In this document: in pieces, positions 26,190-38,589 of the stretch | Numbering within the stretch: the stretch's first letter is position 1 | Layout: the number at the start of each line of letters is the position of its first letter | NCBI RefSeq assembly: GCF_020184175.1 | Contig: NC_065531.1 | Span: forward strand, 31,641,213-31,705,212 | Length of the DNA stretch: 64,000 bases | From: Aphis gossypii | Lineage: Eukaryota; Arthropoda; Insecta; Hemiptera; Aphididae | Reading direction: 5' to 3' | Notes under the pieces: generated by a model | What the model was told of the DNA's origin: nothing | What the model saw: only the letters and a program-made list of their open reading frames with translations | The model's database searches: none | Program-made: the position numbers and the translations under genes

Positions 26190-27020
26190 TTTATTTTTTA
26201 TTTTTTTATTTTTTATTCGTATTCATACAATCTATAAATATATATCTTAACAATAAGTATAAACTATGTATGGGGTGAAAGGTGATTGTTGGATTAATTG
26301 AGGAATCTCGAACGATGGAATTTCATTGAGCGTGAAGTGGTTTTTTTTAATTAGTCATATTGTTGTAACACCATCTGCGTTTTGAACGTCTTCTTAGATG
26401 TTGAGATCAAATAAGTTTGAAATTAGTATAATATTGCAGTGGTTGAATAAAATTAGGATTAGAATAAGAATTAGAAAGTGGAAGTGTTTATAGAGAGTTT
26501 TAGCTACATGCATAGGTAACATTTTAGGGGGTGTAAAAATAAAAAATTCTCAAATGTAAGATAATAAAAATAATAATATTATGGTAATATTTATAGAGCT
26601 ACAAGTTCATAATATTTTTTATCTAGGGGGAGCAAGTGTCCTATCTTGCCTCTCCCAATGGGCGCCCATGGCTACATGTTGTACTGTCGAAATGGAAAGA
26701 TCATTGCGGAGTGTATAGTTTAAAACAAACAAGGAAGCCTTGGTTATTTGTCGAATGCATTTGGATTGGAATAATTGGATTTTCTATATGTTCGATGATT
26801 TGACTAAACTCCAAAGTTGAATACCATATGACCATATTATGAGTTTTAGTAGAAGTTTATGTAAAAGTATTTTTTGCTCAGATTGACATATTTGGAGTTA
26901 AGGAGGAGTTGTAGTTGAGCGATTCGTTTGGTATGATTGTGGTGCAGGGCCCAGCTAGGTTAGTTGAGTGTCCATGTCTCCGCCTAGGTACCGGATATTT
27001 CGTGTGGGTGAGATGGGTTA
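26190..27020 (-). pseudogene. Decayed jockey-like LINE: C-terminal part of a reverse transcriptase
   Basis: On the minus strand the three frames together give, in order, RYLG, KRIAQLQLLLNSKYVNLS, YGIQLW, SNI, FQSKCIRQIT, NYTLRNDLSISTV and, near the end, RRRSKRR. These are the landmarks of the thumb and C-terminal region of jockey-clade non-LTR retrotransposon reverse transcriptases (YLG...L...YGIQLWG...SNI..IQ.FQNK.LR.IT). Stop codons and at least one frameshift interrupt the frame, so it is dead. The T-rich tract at about 26188-26217 on the + strand may be the old poly(A) tail. The 5' part of the element, including the catalytic YADD region, is not present. A MITE interrupts the copy at 26511-26670. 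Confidence 0.75.
26511..26670. mobile_element. MITE nested in the LINE remnant, exact 8-bp target duplication
   Basis: GCTACATG is duplicated at 26503-26510 and 26671-26678. The left end is CATAGGTAAC and the reverse-complemented right end is CATGGGCGCC, so the inverted ends are short and imperfect. Removing the insert and one copy of GCTACATG brings the LINE reverse-transcriptase reading back in line (SISTVQHVAKTL), which supports both the boundaries and the order of events. The 8-bp duplication suggests hAT. Confidence 0.8.
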
Positions 27021-27809
27021 TTGAGGGTTATTTTAGATTAATTCCTTAGTCTAATTACTATAATACAATATAATAATTTATATTGTATATAGCTTTGTAT
27101 GTTGGAGGGATATCACTCGTCATATTATTAGTATAATATTATATATTTATTAAAGTAATCTTACATATACATTTTGGTGAGGTGTTCTCAACTTGTCGTA
27201 AGTAATAGTACCTATTATAGGTATAATATAAGTATTATAATAAATAATCTCATGTTTTCATATACCTTATATATAGAGTGAATTCTTCTGCACTCGTGTG
27301 ATCCTTTTTTTTTGGTTTACCTGTTGCAAAGGGAGAGCGGTACAATAAAAAAAAAAAAATGTGAAAGAAGAAAAAAAGTTTCTACAATAGCAGCCGTGCT
27401 TCGAAATCGACCTAGATGACCGCCACCGTAGCTGTATTTTATACAAATAGGCGGTGTACCGCCTGTCATTCGGAGGGCTAAATTATTTTACGACCGTGAT
27501 GATGACGACACGGATACACGGAGTCATATAATATGAATAATACCACTGCATTACATATTATAATATCATGTATATTTACTGTATATAGATATACTTGCAC
27601 ACAACAACATTGTATTATATACACACAGCGGCGTGTAGCTATACAATAATATATATAGCACATCTAAACGTTTTCTGATTTCACGGGGTCCCCATTGAAT
27701 TCTTGTTAACGCCGCCGAATCCGTTTTAAGTATATGTATATATTTAGAGAGAGGTGTGATGTTATGTAGGTATAGTGAAAAACTAAAAATGCATCTCATA
27801 CATAATATA
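27021..27809. other. Intergenic region
   Basis: No gene was seen. It contains A- and T-runs at about 27307-27316 and 27347-27359. The minus-strand frames here have tyrosine- and isoleucine-rich translations typical of TA-rich DNA. Confidence 0.4.
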
Positions 27810-28448
27810 TTATATACGTATATATATATTATTAAGTAATATATATAGGCGTGTGTCTAAACACACAATCCACAACACCGCTATTGATGTATATATTGTT
27901 GTGTACAAGTATACAACAACATTATAAAAACGTTTTACCCCGAGGACCATAAATTTGACGTCCGGCCTACTAACGAGCGACCGCCAAAGGAATTTCGGGA
28001 GATCTATTATACATACGCGACGCCACGCGCGGGGTGGAAGAAAACAAAACGAGACGAAAAAACGGTCATTCCTTTTTCCCCCTGTCTGAGTCTCCTCGTT
28101 TCGGTTGTTAAAAAAACGAGAGCGTGTCCATCCCTTGCCCGTTCCCGGGAAAGACGTTTTTCTATTCTTCTCTATGTATGTATATATACTATCTACACTC
28201 TCTCTGTTGTCTGACTTATAGGGTAGGCGCATATAAAATATATGTATTATACATAACGCACTATATATAGGTCCGTTGACCGTTGTATAGGTGTATAATG
28301 TTGTATTATGTATACATGTAATATACTTTTTCGCCCCAAAAGAAGCCGCCCCGATGACCGTTGCGTAAATTATCTTTTCAACGTCCTTGTACCATTGTGC
28401 GGTGCCATTGTACGCGAGCGCGCGCGCACATACTTCACACACACACAT
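27810..28448 (-). CDS. Unrecognised 212-codon open frame, doubtful
   Basis: This is the longest uninterrupted frame in the window. Its translation has no domain, signal peptide or family resemblance that I can recognise. The ends are dominated by CVCEVCARA (from a CA/GT-rich tract) and by YLYTTIYTSIAV and ILLNNIYIRI (from TA-rich DNA). The middle (about residues 75-160: KNRKTSFPGTGKGWTRSRFFNNRNEE, charged and polar) lies over a local GC-rich island at 27950-28150, where stop codons are rarer. No splice structure, promoter or polyadenylation signal supports it. It is more likely a chance frame over a GC-rich island than a gene. Confidence 0.12.
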   Translation of the reverse strand: MCVCEVCARALAYNGTAQWYKDVEKIIYATVIGAASFGAKKYITCIHNTTLYTYTTVNGPIYSALCIIHIFYMRLPYKSDNRESVDSIYTYIEKNRKTSFPGTGKGWTRSRFFNNRNEETQTGGKRNDRFFVSFCFLPPRAWRRVCIIDLPKFLWRSLVSRPDVKFMVLGVKRFYNVVVYLYTTIYTSIAVLWIVCLDTRLYILLNNIYIRI

Positions 28449-29240
28449 ACATACACATGGCCCGGCGCTTTCGCTGTTAAAAGGTTTTATGACTTCCTTT
28501 TATAATATAAGTATACATAATATGTGTCTGTGTATAGTCACACTGGCCGAAAACGTGACATTTGAAGTCTTTATATCTATATTATGTATTATATTGTCAT
28601 TTTCTCGCGAGTGTACACACATTTTTAAATTTGTTTCGGCGCGGCACAACTACATACGATTTTGAACGTTCTTATAATATATGACGTGATTCCGTTTAAA
28701 TTACATTATATCTATACTCAGGTTATCTTACAACAATCCCAGACGACCCGACGGTTTCACATCGAGATGTTTTTGAGTTTTCCGACCAGACCCGATGACG
28801 TGTCTTATATTATTATTGCTATTACTCGGAACATATAATAATGGATATTAACCTAAATTTCCTACTATACCGAGACGGATCAATAAAGTATAAAGTGGTG
28901 ACATTGTCATTATATGTTTTTAGTAAGATGAGCGGCGTAGAATTTCAAAAAGGTTTTGTTTTTCTGCACCAATACCATATACGGTGACGGTTTATGTCGG
29001 TAAACTTCTGAGGGTTTTCAATTGTTTGGATATTATAATTTATAGTTACAAAATCGTCACACAATAATATAAAATCGAATTTCGAATTGATTTTTTTTTC
29101 ACAGCTGCAAAAGAAATAACTAGAACACACGTAGTAGTGATTTATAATAATAAATATTGAGAAATACTATTTATAATATTATATGTATAGATATTTTTTA
29201 TGGTGTTGGAATTTTAATCAATAGACAAATGTAATTACAT
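28449..29240. other. Intergenic region
   Basis: No gene was seen. The left edge carries a CA-rich tract continuing from 28435 and a patch of higher GC content. The rest is ordinary AT-rich DNA. Confidence 0.4.
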
Positions 29241-29299
29241 CTATTGGTTATGTTTTTTTTTTGGTAATCGGTCAAAAAGTTTGGGGACAAAAAATCCGT

Positions 29300-30095
29300 T
29301 TTAAAAAAAGTTGGACAAAAAGGTCGGTTTCAGTTTTTATTGCCGGTCAAAAAGTCCGAGCACATTAGGTTATAAAGTTATATATACATACACAACTCCG
29401 TAAATTCCATATATGTATGTATATGATTCCGCATAATTTTAAATGCTACATTGCTATTCCGAAAACAAAATAGATATTATTGTAAGGACTGAGCCACACT
29501 AGAGTGATTTTGGCGCGCGATAGCATACAACGGTGACACCTGCAGGTAACGTACGTTTTCAGTTTTTCACATTTGTTATTATAAAACATATAAAAATAAA
29601 ATAACGACAATTTTATTCGTTGTTTCGTTATTTCGTTATACACTAGAGAAATTTAGATGCGCGGTGAAAAACTGAAAACGCACATGTATTACCCGAGTAC
29701 CACGCGTTATTTTAGGAATCGTTCTCCACCGTTTGAAGTGTGGGACAAAAAGTTCGAAAATACAAAATATTAAATTTTCATTAATAATTTTATTTTTATT
29801 ATTATTTATTAGGTATATAGGTATGTACTATATATATATATGTAATAAATTATAATTAATATTAATTTTTGTTAAATTTTATTTATTTTAATTTTAAACT
29901 GTCCTACCTAAGAGTAAAAATTTGTGTACAAACATTTTTAAATTATAAAAAAAAAAAATTAGTATTAGCTATATATTTTATTATATTTATAGTAATCTAT
30001 ATAATTATTAATTGAAATGTAATAAAATATTTTGTGTTTTTGGGCTTCTTGTTCGACAATAAAAACTGAAACCGGACTTTTTGTTCTAGATTTTT
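29300..30095. repeat. Inverted-repeat element built on GGACAAAAAGTCC-like motifs
   Basis: GGTCGGTTTCAGTTTTTATTGCCG at about 29322-29345 is repeated in inverse orientation at about 30054-30077 (CGACAATAAAAACTGAAACCGG). Flanking similarity extends the arms to about 40-45 bp. Variants of GGACAAAAAGTCC occur at least five more times between 29266 and 30090. An inner pair, CGTTTTCAGTTTTTCAC (29554-29570) and its exact complement (29664-29680), forms a second palindrome. ACACTAGAG followed by a GCGCG stretch occurs at about 29495 and again at about 29640. It looks like a TIR transposon with another element inside it. Boundaries are approximate. Confidence 0.55.
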
Positions 30096-30294
30096 TCTTA
30101 CGAATCTAAAATATTTGAATAGGAGAAGGAGAAATGTAACAAATACAAATCTGAAACTGATTGATATTATGTAAGATAAATTTTAAAATTCAATTAAAGA
30201 ATTAGGTGTATTTAAAGATTTAAGATAGTAAATAAAGACACAAAATTATAAGACAAAAGAAAATTTTCTTGATATTGATACAAAACGAAATACC

Positions 30295-30468
30295 CAGTGC
30301 CGGCGAAAGGTATGTGCGATCTGTGCGACCGTACAGAGAGGCAAATTTTTTTGAAATATTAGGGGCGGCATTGTTTATAAATAAAAATATGTAAATATAT
30401 AAGGGTGGCATAGACGACATATTAGAGGTAATTGGCACAGGGCAGCGAAAAACCTAGCGCCGGCACTG
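30295..30468. mobile_element. hAT-like MITE, 174 bp, with exact 8-bp target duplication
   Basis: The ends are CAGTGCCGGCG and its exact inverted match CGCCGGCACTG. GAAATACC is duplicated at 30287-30294 and 30469-30476. The interior is non-coding. Perfect ends and a perfect duplication suggest a fairly recent insertion. The 72-codon minus-strand frame that crosses it is not a gene. Confidence 0.88.
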
Positions 30469-30476
30469 GAAATACC

Positions 30477-32378
30477 TATCGTTTTACGAATACAATATTA
30501 TTTTTTTAATTTTCAGATAAATAAAACAAAATATATAATATGTAACATTTATATTATGCACTATTAAGCGCTGTGATATTCTTTCAAAAAAAAAAAAAAA
30601 AAATGTAATTTACTAAAAAAAAGGTTGGAGGGTTTGGTCACAAAACAATATTGAATTTTAGAAAACAAATTTTTTTGAAAATGTAACATTATATCCCTCT
30701 AAAAAAGTTAACGTTTATGTTAGAAATTAGTTAACTGGCAGTCTAAAGTAGGAAAACATTTTGTCGGGATCTTGATAGGTGTTCGGTTGAGTTTACATGT
30801 CGTCAATGCCTTCTTCTTCCTTTCGTCGAAATACTAAACAACAAATCACAATATTTTGCACCTCGTGTGAATTATTAATTTTAACAATTATATATTTATA
30901 TACCAAAAGTTTTGTATTTCATTAATATTATTACTTGCTCGATTATATGTAGTTGGTAATCGCGATAACTAAATTGTACCCACAGTTTTATCATTCATTC
31001 TTTTTTTTTTACTAGTACATTAAATAAATATTTTCCAGGAGTCCAAAACATATTTTTTGGCAATGCAGAATGTAGTGTGATGTACACTATACCTGTAACG
31101 AATCCATACAGTAATGCATTATTATTGTAGGTCATTAATTTCAATGAATGTTTGTGCTGTTTGTGGTATTTCATTCTGCAGGCGACAACAGCAGACTAAT
31201 AATTATTGTATGCGGTATTGGGAAACGCCGGTAGCTGTTTGAATATGTGTTCAGTATATATATATATATATTTATATGTATATACATGTACATATCAACA
31301 TGAATTGAACACGTTTTCTTTATAATAAACGTATAATATGTAGCACAAGGATTAAAGGCATGGAGAGTATATAATACTGCTATTGTGCATTTGTGCACAC
31401 CACGCATCTATAAGACGTATGGTATATACAGCAGTGTATAATATACTTCTATATTATACAGGTATCTAATATAATATACGTTTGATACGAGGGTTTCTAA
31501 ATTTGTGTGAAATTTAAACGATTATATATGAGAGTGCGTCACTACATAAATCAAATGTCCGGTAAATGATATTAACTTTGTACAATACGATTTGAGTCCG
31601 CCACATGACGTGCTGTGCGTAAAATAGGATTGTCCGTGTTATTAGTCCTCGTGTAGTGCGGTAAATGTGTAAACTGGCGAACACACACACAGAAGGGACC
31701 TGCAAAAGTGTCAATCAAATGGTTACCTAAAAAAACCTGTATATACCCATATCCCACACGCATTATATTTGTGGCTATTAAAAAACCATCGACTACCGAC
31801 ACTATTGTATAGAGTGCATCGGGGATCCGTATTTCTTCTTTTTCATTATTTTTCGGCAGCACGCGAAAATAACAACACTATACGCTATATAATCGCACAG
31901 CGTGCACACCGCATACGTTACTTTGCTTGGGTTTAGACTGCAGGAATCTAAAAGGGGCAATGGCGAATAGTTGGTAAAAAAAAAATATATTAACCGGAAA
32001 AGGAAATAAAGAAACAGACACAACATATATATACTAACCTATGTACATATAATAAACTACATAAATGTATATTTACAATGCGTACCTGCAAAAAAATACG
32101 TACATATTTGGACGACTTGTGTATAGGGAATCAAACGTATTATATTGTACCTATTATAGTAGTTATTTACCGCCAAATCATTCATCAGTGTCGTCCTGAG
32201 TTTACGCGACAACGATAATATTATAATATAATAGCTACTTTATAATATTATATATATAATATATATATAGCCATAAAGGTACTGGCTACTATATTATTTG
32301 TGTTATTGTTCAGATGAGAATTTTTTAACGGAAATGGGTAGGTATGTCTGTCTTGACTACATTTTTTATAGTATAGAC
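30477..32378. other. Intergenic region
   Basis: No gene was seen. It contains an 18-base A run at 30586-30603 and (TA)n tracts at about 31255-31270. Several overlapping minus-strand frames (31171-32026) have no recognisable domains. Confidence 0.4.
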
Positions 32379-32582
32379 CAGTGGTCTCAAACTCAAATTA
32401 CCAACGGGCCATATATATTTACGTCAAAGGTTAGCGGGCAAAACACTTTTTTTTTACTCATTTGTATTAAAATAAACAAAATCAAAATCAAAATTTTTGA
32501 AGAAATAAATATTCATTGCGGGCCACATTGAAAGGGCTCGCGGGCCAGATGTGGCCTGCGAGCCGCGTGTTTGAGACCACTG
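32379..32582. mobile_element. hAT-like MITE, 204 bp
   Basis: CAGTGGTCTCAAAC at the left end is matched exactly by GTTTGAGACCACTG at the right end, a perfect 14-bp inverted repeat. Subterminal GGGCCATAT and GCGGGCCAGATGTGGCC blocks are typical of hAT elements with CAGNGGTCTCAAAC ends. The flanking octamers (GTATAGAC and CTCTAAAA) agree at only four positions, so the target duplication is eroded. The 77-codon frame across it is an artefact. Confidence 0.78.
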
Positions 32583-34025
32583 CTCTAAAAGAACAATTCC
32601 TAGATAAATTCCCGCTTAAACATAATAGGTAAGTATGATTTATTGTTTTTTTATGCAACTGAGAAAATCTATACTTTTTTTATTTCAATTATTATAGGTA
32701 GTTAATCTAACCCCCTGTACAGGTCTTATCATCACTAAATAATTATTGAACATATTATACTAATAAGCACCACCAACATCAAACCATATAATGTTCACCA
32801 TGTTTATAGCACACATTATAATATTATAGAAAGAAAATCGGTATTGTGAGAAAATGTTAATTCCTAAAAAGGTTTTTGACTCGTTATATTTATTATACAC
32901 ACTCACGTTCATCATAATGATAAATGCGTAGGCAGATAAGTATACAACTTGTACCTACAGACTTCCGGTCAGATAAAAATATAGGTGATAATTCATAATA
33001 ATATAATACTTTACATTGTGGATTTCCGATTTCATAAATTGATGTGAAATTTTAAAATAATCAGATAATTAAAAGTTTCATGCATATACGTATATTATGT
33101 GGTGAATATACTCGTATTATAGTCGTACATAAAAGTATAATATAAAATATTTATGTATTTATTATGCGTACAATATAATTATTAATTTGTAATATTTTGT
33201 AAAAATAATACTTTGAAGTTTCGAAACTTGTTGGTTATATTTCTGTAGAGCAGTGGAGATTAAATACATGACAATAGACAATGATTACGTTATTTAAATT
33301 TGATACTAACGAGTAATGGCTAACTTTAAATAGTAAATTGTATAAAGATTTTGTATACTAATAAATGACATAGGCTAGTCTTGTACAATTATACTAATCT
33401 TATATCAGAAATCGGAATAATAATATAATATAGTACATACCTATTACCTACAACCTACAACTATGTAGGTATACAAAGATATAATATTCGCTACACGAAA
33501 TTGAACATCAACGATGGCTCGTACCCGCATAGGTTTCACTTTTCAAACATTCCAAACTGTATATTAGCTTTTAAATATAACTTAATTATTTTGTTAACTG
33601 ACGACTATAAAATAACATCGATGTTATAATGTAATATACATGTATACAAGCATGTTGATACGCACTATAATCAACATTTAGCATGCACGTGACGATTATA
33701 CGGAGCGTGTTATAGGTGTACGAGACTACGAAAACAATCAATACTTTAAAATGGTTTTATCAACGAAGGTGAATTTAGAACACGGGGAAACACATAACGA
33801 TAAAAGCCTTGTAAAGTACAAGGTAATTAAATACAGATTATAAAAGTAATCGATGTAATAACAATTTTTATCAAGAGAACGTTACGAAGTAAAAACAGAT
33901 AATGTTTGGAAATATAATATTTATAAATTATAGTGTACCTATTTTAATTTAAACATAATTATAATAGGTCAATTAATTTACCCTAAACTGTATAATAAGT
34001 AAACGATCACATAACATTGTTTTAA
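32583..34025. other. AT-rich intergenic region
   Basis: No gene, repeat or structured element was recognised. Confidence 0.4.
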
Positions 34026-34343
34026 GGGGACGTAGCACCCGCGTATATTGTTTTCTTCTTACACGCACTTACGAGATAATACATTTTTGTTCACCAGTTT
34101 TAATAGTGTGCTTTTAGTTTTTATATTAGAGTGAATTTATCTATTATTAAACTTTCAGGTAAGAACATTATCTGTGTTCTTTTGTTGTTTTTTTACGTTT
34201 TTTTTAATTTTTAAGTGAGTTACGACTTGTATAATATTGTAAAATGCTTTCTGTTGAAACTGGTGGACGAAAATTTACCCATCTATATAGTATAGTAGAA
34301 TGTGTGTAAGACGGAGACAACATATGCGGGTACGACGTCCTCT
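34026..34343 (+). mobile_element. TIR family A copy with both ends, 318 bp
   Basis: The left end (GGGGACGTAGCACCCGCGTA, then TATTGTTTTCTTCTTAC) pairs with the right end, whose reverse complement reads AGAGGACGTCGTACCCGC and then ATATGTTGTCTCCGTCTTAC. The interior has CACCAGTTTTAATAGTGTGC and TTAAACTTTCAGGTAAGAACATTATCTG, shared with the copies at 9743 and 23559. It is non-autonomous. Confidence 0.75.
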
Positions 34344-36938
34344 AACTACATATTATACTATATTATATAAGTATATACATGAGCGTAACTAGAATTTCAA
34401 TGAGGGAGACAGGCAAAATTTAACAAGATTATAAAAATGCCATTAATAATTATATAAAAAAATTGTTTTAATTCAATTTAAGGCGTAGGGGTGGGCAAGT
34501 GTCCAAATAAAAATATTAATTTTAAAATACTTAATGTACTGACAGTTCAATGCTATACTTTGGGGAAAAACGGCAATAGATACGGGTGGAGTTGTTCGAT
34601 AATCTATAAGCTATCGTCGGCAAAGCATTTATAAAAACTTATGACATAAATATCTATGATATATTATTATTAAGTACTATATTATAATATTATATACAAA
34701 GCCGACAGAATTCGTATTCATAAGATATTATTATAAAATATTAATAAACAATATTAGTATAAATTTAACTGTAGGTATAGCCTTTAATAACGTAGTTATT
34801 ACCTATAACTTATATTTTCAAGTTGGTACATGTAAATTATTATTATCAATTTAATTTCATTCTGTTTTTCAATTACAAAAAGCATGGCTTAAAATCTTAA
34901 GCAATGACAAAAAGTTAATCCCCTCCTAAAAAAATTTGTTATCATCTACTCTTTCAGTTTTACCAACTACCAAGTATAATGTCAATGTGGTATTTTAAAA
35001 TAATAATATGTTAGGATTGTTCGAACTTCTGTATACATGACATGCTTCATTAGTAATAAGTAATAAGTAATAACTAATAATATTATTATAATTGATATTA
35101 AGACGTACCTATTATATAATAGTGTATAATAAAAATAATCATCAAGATAAACGCGTATTGATCAAAAATCCGGTAGAGTAGTATACGGGCGTACTCGATT
35201 CATTTCTAAATATACCTACATGTCTATACCTATTATTATTAGTTATTACTTATTACAGTCTTCATCGTGACTTATTCCAAGATACCGCATTTCCAACTTG
35301 TTCAGTCTGATACTGCGATGTTGGCGGCAGTTGGCCTTCACATTAATCTTTTATAGTATATTCAAGTGTATAATTTAAATATTTTATTACATATTGTTTA
35401 ATATATTTTATAAGTTGGTTGGCTTACAAGAAAAAAATATAAACATCTATGATATAAAATTATAATCATATTATGATTCTACAATTTTTTAAATCATGTA
35501 AGTCATTTTATATTATTTTCAATATTTTCATATTCTACTTATTTTATTTTTACGCATGTATGTATATAATTTATAAACTGCTTGTGTCTATTACACAAAA
35601 CGTGCAATTTTATATAGCTAACCTATAATATAACAATAATTGTATCATTTAATATTTATAGCCAATAAGTTACAGTAGTTATATATCTCTATTTTGGATA
35701 ATTTTTTTTTGCTTTTCATAGTTATATGTATATTGATGCACAAATACTTAATAATATAATAATAGTAAATATAGATAGTTAACTTGTGAGATTTATCTAA
35801 ACAACATTGTATTATACAAAACCAATGTTAGTATATTAAAAAAAATAAGTAAGATAATATTATAGTAAAAACATTAGAACCTAGAAGCTTGCAGTGCTAC
35901 GACTAACCTTTGGTAAGACCTAATGTAAGACAACATTTATACCTTCTAATTTTTAACATTTTTTCAAGCAGTATAGCCACTATAGCAGTAATGTAATATT
36001 AATAATAATAAATTTATTATATTTTTAAATATTTCTCCAACCATACATCATAATAGTCAAGTTTATTAAAATGCAAGTAATTTATAAAACAAAATGTAAT
36101 AGGTTTGTTCAGTTTTTTTAATTTTAGCACAATAATATTACATTTAAATTTAAATAACAAAAAAAAGACTATTTTTGTATAAAAATTCAGCATATAAATA
36201 TTATACAATTGATTTTATTTTCAAAATTTTTCTTTCTTCTTATCAAATTTGCAGTCATTTATTTATTTTCAATATCAAGTAGGTATAGGTACTATATATT
36301 TTTCTCGAGAAATTGAATTTCAAAAATTATAGATTTTCAATAGTTTTGATTTGGAAAATCAGTGGCGTCATTTCAATTTTCAATAGAGGGGGGAAAAAGT
36401 TTGACCTCCCGAATGAGAAAAAAACCGCTCGTAAAAAATATCTATAATATTTATACATTTATCAAATTACTATTTTCCTTTAGGTACCTATCACTTATTT
36501 TATAATTTAAATATTTTTAAATACTGGTTGTGTTAATTGTATACATCGATCTAAAATATAGGTACCTACCTATACGATATATTTACAAATTAATATTACT
36601 TTAAGTTAAAATAATTTTTAAATTTTTTTTTGATTACTCTGATTCAAATTTCGTGTGCTTATTGAACTTATAATATTAGCAGACATATTTTCGATTCTTG
36701 AGTGTTTTGCAGTTATTTTATTTTTTAGCATGTTTGTTATGAGCCGCCTTATACCTACATTTCTTTTTTTAAGACATTATTTCCATATTAAAATAAAACT
36801 GAACACGTCACGAAAAAATTTAATTTAAATTTATAACCAATAGCCATATTATGCCTATATATAGTTATTAAGTAAATTAACAAAATACAGAATAGTATAC
36901 GAGTTAACCATATACGACTGTCTTAACTCTTAAGTATA
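34344..36938. other. AT-rich intergenic region
   Basis: No gene was seen. CAGTGGCGTCATTTCAATTTTC at about 36360 resembles a hAT-like end, without a partner. TAATAAGTAATAAGTAATAAC at about 35050 is a small direct repeat. Confidence 0.4.
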
Positions 36939-37203
36939 GAGGACGTTATACCCGCATATGTTGTCTCTGTCTTACTATAACGAGTAACGTACATTTTAAC
37001 AAATTTATGTTCGCAAAACACATTTTGTGATGTTAGCTTTAATATTAGAGTAAATTTATAAATTATCAATTTTAAAGGTAACAATATAATCTAGGAAATG
37101 TCATATTATGCTTTTATGGATATTATCATTTTAAAGCTGTAATATTTTACGTACAAAGCTATAATTCACAGAAAGAGACAACACATGCGGGTATAACGTC
37201 CTC
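36939..37203 (+). mobile_element. TIR family A copy with long inverted ends, 265 bp
   Basis: GAGGACGTTATACCCGCATA at the left end, continuing TGTTGTCTCTGTC, is mirrored at the right end (reverse complement GAGGACGTTATACCCGCATG, then TGTTGTCTCTTTC). The arms are about 37 bp with only a few mismatches. This is the best-preserved pair of ends in the family. The interior (TTAATATTAGAGTAAATTTA, ATCAATTTTAAAGGTAACA) aligns with the 34026 copy. Flanks in the family tend to read TTAA or TA, but the target duplication is not clear. Confidence 0.8.
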
Positions 37204-38589
37204 TTAATTGAAGTCTGATATCAATGTTAAATAAGAGTGCCAATCGGTTGTTGTTTTTAGAATTTGTATTAATTTTAAATTTTAGAAATAAAACTATATA
37301 CGGGGCCCGATATTAATGTTATGATATTAATTAGTATTACCTATACCTATTGTTGTGCATATATTTTCTGAAAATATAAAAATAGGCATGTTTTTGAGCT
37401 AATAAAATATAATAATAGCTGATAAACAGCAACAAGCTCGCACCGGCCCCAGGCGCGGATCCAGAACATATTTACCGTGGGAGGGGGTATCTTTCTTGAA
37501 TAAAATTTCGCTAAAAATGTTATCGGCAAAACAAAAAATATCAATTCTTGAATCGCTTAAATTTTTTTTTCGAATAAACTTTTAATGAAATTACATAATT
37601 GTCTTATATATATTTGTCTTTTCTGATATTACAATATCATTATTATAAAAGTATATCAATCTATAATTTTATAGGGTTTATTTTGTTTTGTATAACATCT
37701 TATACTTAATTTTTCCGGATTTTCCTTTTGATGATTGTTCTGTCTTTAAACATAAAACATGCATACCTTGCGTCTCTTATTTTCGAGGAACTAAGCATTG
37801 GTAGAAGCAGCTTATTATAGGAAACATTTGGATCTAGATAAAATGTGTCAACTAATCAACCAATTATTTTTAATAAGTGATTGCGGTTTTAATTACTATT
37901 AAAATTTTTTAATTGTATTATTGTGAAATATGTATCTATTGATGTCTGTTTTTTTAGATTGAGTAACTTTTTATTTATTTATGAACTATAATTATCATAA
38001 TTTCATAAGAATAATAGGTATGATGTTCAAAACCGAAACTCGTAATTCGTCGACAATATTAAACTCAAAGTTTAAATGAGCAATTTATTAATATTGTATT
38101 ACAGTATATTTTGAATTTTCTATATTTATGTATAGTATGTATATCGAGTTTTCAATGCTATATAAAATTTACAATTTATTTTATATTTTTACATGATCAA
38201 TGATGGTCTGCGAAGGGCTGAAGTCCGCTTAGCTTCCTCGGTACAACACTACCATACAGTATACGCCGCGTGTATGCTAATATAGAGTACAGTTATATAT
38301 TATACATAGGCTTAAATAGATAAAACGAACTTAGGACAACCGAAATAAACACGAATAACTAGCCCATCCAGCCGATTTATTATTACCTATATAAAAAATT
38401 AATAATAATAATTCGAGAGCGGCGTTGTGGTGTTGTTTAGGAACATCACGAATACAGTATATAATATAATATTATACACATAGCACATTATACTGCGTAG
38501 TATATATAATATTATTATAATTTATTCGGTATTTATTATTATTATTATCATTTTCGGAGTTTATGGTGCGTATGTATAAAAAAATATAT
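37204..38589. other. Intergenic region
   Basis: No gene was seen. GGCGCGGATCCAGAAC at about 37452 followed by a G-rich strip looks like an orphan transposon end. Confidence 0.4.
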
